Shown here: in pieces, positions 7,499 to 9,292 of the stretch
How the letters are laid out: every line of letters begins with the position of its first letter
How positions within the stretch are numbered: the first letter of the stretch is position 1
Assembly (NCBI GenBank): GCA_030691435.1
Contig: JAUYEK010000193.1
Location: 1 to 9,292 of the forward strand
Direction of reading: 5' to 3'
Length of the DNA: 9,292 bases
DNA from: Sulfuricella sp.
Lineage (GTDB): Bacteria > Pseudomonadota > Gammaproteobacteria > Burkholderiales > Sulfuricellaceae
Notes under the pieces: model-generated
Told to the model about the DNA's origin: nothing
Database searches by the model: none
What the model saw: only the letters and a program-made list of their open reading frames with translations
Program-made: the position numbers and the translations under genes

Positions 7499-7624
7499 AC
7501 CCATATTGTCCATTGGAATGCTCGTGCATGTAGGAGCGCCGCCCCCGGCGCGAATGCGGGCGCAAATCGCGGCGAGGGCGCCGCTCCTACATCGGTGTTT
7601 TGGCTCTAATGGATAATCCAGGTT
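7498..7624. repeat. 127-bp REP-containing MITE-like element, copy B
   Basis: Inverted relative to copy A at 1314-1440, the same length, with seven substitutions. The REP-like inverted pair is at 7530-7590, from GTAGGAGCG to the complementary GCTCCTAC, and is better conserved than in copy A, where one unit reads GTGGGAG. The 20-bp terminal repeats (7498-7517 and 7605-7624) are more decayed, with five mismatches. No 5-bp direct repeat flanks it; only TGAA recurs at both edges (7496-7499 and 7624-7627), which may be chance. It fills nearly all of the parA to CYTH-CHAD gap and would fold as a strong hairpin in RNA. Confidence 0.85.
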
Positions 7625-7638
7625 GAAATGTTTATGTC

Positions 7639-9174
7639 ATGAACAACACCGAAGTCGAACTCAAGCTCCTGATCGATCCCGCCGACATCCCCGCGTTGCG
7701 GCGCCACCCTCTGCTCAAGGCGCTATGCCCGTCCGGGCCAAAGACGCGCAAGCTCACCAGCATCTACTTCGATACCGATGATTTTGTCCTGAAGAACCAG
7801 GCCATCGCGCTACGCGTGCGCCGTAGCGGTCGGCAGTGGATCCAGACCGTCAAGGGCGGCGGCAGCGTGCAGGCCGGACTGCACCGGCGCGATGAATGGG
7901 AGGCGCCGGTGGCTCACAGTACACCGGACTTTACCAAGGTCACCGATCCCGGCCTGATCCGGCTATTCGCCAGGGAAGATCTGCGCCAGCGCCTGCATCC
8001 CGTATTCGTGACCGAGTTCAACCGCACCGTCTGGCTGCTGGAAACACAAGCTGGCGATCAGGTCGAGATGGCGCTGGACCGGGGTGAAATCCGTGCCGAC
8101 CAGAAAAGCGCGCCGATCTGTGAAGTGGAACTGGAGCTCAAGGCCGGCAACCCGGCGGCGCTCTACGAGCTGGCGCTGGCGCTGCAGGAAGCCGTGCCGC
8201 TGCGTCCCGAGAACGCCAGCAAGGCCGAGCGCGGCTACGCCCTGTGCGCCGCGCCGTCCCCCCAGCTCGCGGTCAAGGCCACGCTTCCCGAACTGGCGCG
8301 GGAAATGACGGTGGACGCGGCGTTCCGCGCGATCGCCTGGAATTGCATCGGCCAGTTGCAGGACAACCAGGGCCGGCTATTGCAAGGCTACGATCCCGAG
8401 CTTATCCACCAGATGCGGGTGGCGGTCAGGCGTCTGCGCTCCGCGCTCAACCTGTTCGGCGCCGCCGCGCCCGGCATCAAGGACGCCGCGTTGACCGCGG
8501 AGCTGCGCTGGCTCGTCGGCGAGTTCGGCCCGGCGCGGGATTGGGACGTGTTTCTCGGCGAAACGCTGCCGCCGGTTGTCGAGGCGCTGCCCCAGGACGC
8601 CGGGCTGGGGCGGCTGCAACAGGCGGTCGAACGGCTCTGCCAGGAGGCGCGCGAACGGGCGTGCATGGCGGCAGCTTCGCCGCGCTACCATAGGCTGCTG
8701 CTGACACTGGGCAGCTGGCTTTGGCGGGAGCCCTGGCGCACAACGGCGGTCGCCGCGAACCTGGATATGCCGGTGCCGGTTTTTGCTTCTCAAATGCTGG
8801 CCCGGCGTTACCGCCAAGTGTGCCGGCGCGGTTGCCAACTCAAGGCGCTGACGGTGGAACAGCGCCATGCGCTGAGGATCGCCGCGAAGAAGTTGCGCTA
8901 CGCCGCCGAGTTCTTTTCCGGCCTTTATCCGGGCAAGGCGACAAGGCGTTATATACAGGCGCTGTCGCATCTGCAAGACGAGTTCGGGGCGCTCAACGAC
9001 CAGGCGGTGGCTGGGCGGCTGCTGGCGCAGATCGGTGGGAGCAGCCGGTTGCGCGATCGCGCCAGCGGCGTGATAATCGGCTGGTACGCTTGCAAAACCG
9101 GCCTCCAGCTTGCCGGTATGGCACAGGCGTGGAAGCGCTTCAGAGGTTGCAGAATTTTCTGGGAAAAGGGGTGA
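7639..9174 (+). CDS. CYTH and CHAD domain protein (YgiF-like triphosphatase family)
   Basis: A 511-aa two-domain cytoplasmic protein. The N-terminal CYTH triphosphate tunnel (about 1-205) has the ExExK motif E5-V-E7-L-K9, YFDTDD (43-48), ALRVRR (57-62), QTVKGG (69-74) and EVELELK (162-168). These charged residues bind triphosphate and metal, as in E. coli YgiF, an inorganic triphosphatase. The C-terminal CHAD domain (about 222-500) has two histidine/arginine-rich helices: HQMRVAVRRLR (257-267) and HALRIAAKKLRY (410-421), followed by LQDEFGALND (445-454). CHAD domains are known to bind polyphosphate and localise to polyphosphate granules. The ATG at 7639 places ExExK at the expected N-terminus, but no good Shine-Dalgarno precedes it; the closest purine run (AGG at 7620-7622) lies inside the repeat element and is too far away. 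The substrate (PPPi or other) is inferred only from the family. Confidence 0.93.
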   Translation: MNNTEVELKLLIDPADIPALRRHPLLKALCPSGPKTRKLTSIYFDTDDFVLKNQAIALRVRRSGRQWIQTVKGGGSVQAGLHRRDEWEAPVAHSTPDFTKVTDPGLIRLFAREDLRQRLHPVFVTEFNRTVWLLETQAGDQVEMALDRGEIRADQKSAPICEVELELKAGNPAALYELALALQEAVPLRPENASKAERGYALCAAPSPQLAVKATLPELAREMTVDAAFRAIAWNCIGQLQDNQGRLLQGYDPELIHQMRVAVRRLRSALNLFGAAAPGIKDAALTAELRWLVGEFGPARDWDVFLGETLPPVVEALPQDAGLGRLQQAVERLCQEARERACMAAASPRYHRLLLTLGSWLWREPWRTTAVAANLDMPVPVFASQMLARRYRQVCRRGCQLKALTVEQRHALRIAAKKLRYAAEFFSGLYPGKATRRYIQALSHLQDEFGALNDQAVAGRLLAQIGGSSRLRDRASGVIIGWYACKTGLQLAGMAQAWKRFRGCRIFWEKG

Positions 9175-9200
9175 AGGGCGCCTCTAAAAATTCAGAGTTC

Positions 9201-9289
9201 GCCCAAATGCAAGGCGCGGAAAAAATTTCGCCGCGCAGCATATGATTGATATGTCAGCCAGAAATTTTTTCCGCAACGCAGCAGTTGGG
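9201..9289. repeat. Dyad repeat downstream of the CYTH-CHAD gene
   Basis: GCGGAAAAAATTTC (9216-9229) is repeated as an exact inverted copy at 9261-9274. The outer arms match more weakly (CCCAA at 9202 against TTGGG at 9285-9289). Nested inside are GCGCGG/CCGCGC around the first A/T tract (9214-9236) and a CATAT-GATTG-ATATG hairpin at the centre (9239-9253). It may act as a transcription terminator or be a dispersed intergenic repeat. It may continue beyond the right edge. Confidence 0.6.
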
Positions 9290-9292
9290 ATG

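Overview
The window is GC-rich, densely coded chromosomal DNA from a proteobacterium. The gene set (CysM, a CHASE2 Ser/Thr kinase with a PP2C phosphatase, MgtC/DUF4010, SixA, a short orphan ParA, CYTH-CHAD) and the style of the intergenic repeats suggest a betaproteobacterium, possibly of the Nitrosomonadales/Gallionellales type. That placement rests on gene content and recall, not on a marker gene. There is no rRNA, tRNA, CRISPR array, phage gene or transposase gene.

Left part, minus strand, read right to left from about 6164 to 1: an MgtC/DUF4010 membrane protein; a large CHASE2-transmembrane-TPR-Ser/Thr kinase; a PP2C phosphatase whose start codon overlaps the kinase stop; a 127-bp repeat element; a GGDEF protein with a damaged catalytic motif but an intact I-site; and the first 100 codons of cysM (cysteine synthase B), which overlaps the GGDEF gene by 8 bp and runs off the left edge. 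The kinase and phosphatase form a reversible-phosphorylation pair with a periplasmic sensor.

Right part, plus strand, about 6266 to 9174: sixA (phosphohistidine phosphatase); a repeat of 10-bp-phased CACGGAT units in inverted arrays; an orphan ParA-type ATPase; a second, inverted copy of the 127-bp element; and a CYTH-CHAD protein (triphosphate-binding tunnel plus a polyphosphate-associated helical domain). A third dyad repeat lies at the right edge.

The most notable non-coding signal is the pair of 127-bp elements (1314-1440 and 7498-7624). They are in opposite orientation, have no indels between them and differ at 7 of 127 positions. Each carries a REP-like inverted GTAGGAGCG pair inside imperfect 20-bp terminal inverted repeats. 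In both cases the first base of the same element end supplies the last base of the neighbouring gene's stop codon. One copy is flanked by a 5-bp direct repeat that looks like a target-site duplication. The most notable coding signal is the GGLEF diguanylate-cyclase-like protein, probably a c-di-GMP receptor rather than an enzyme.
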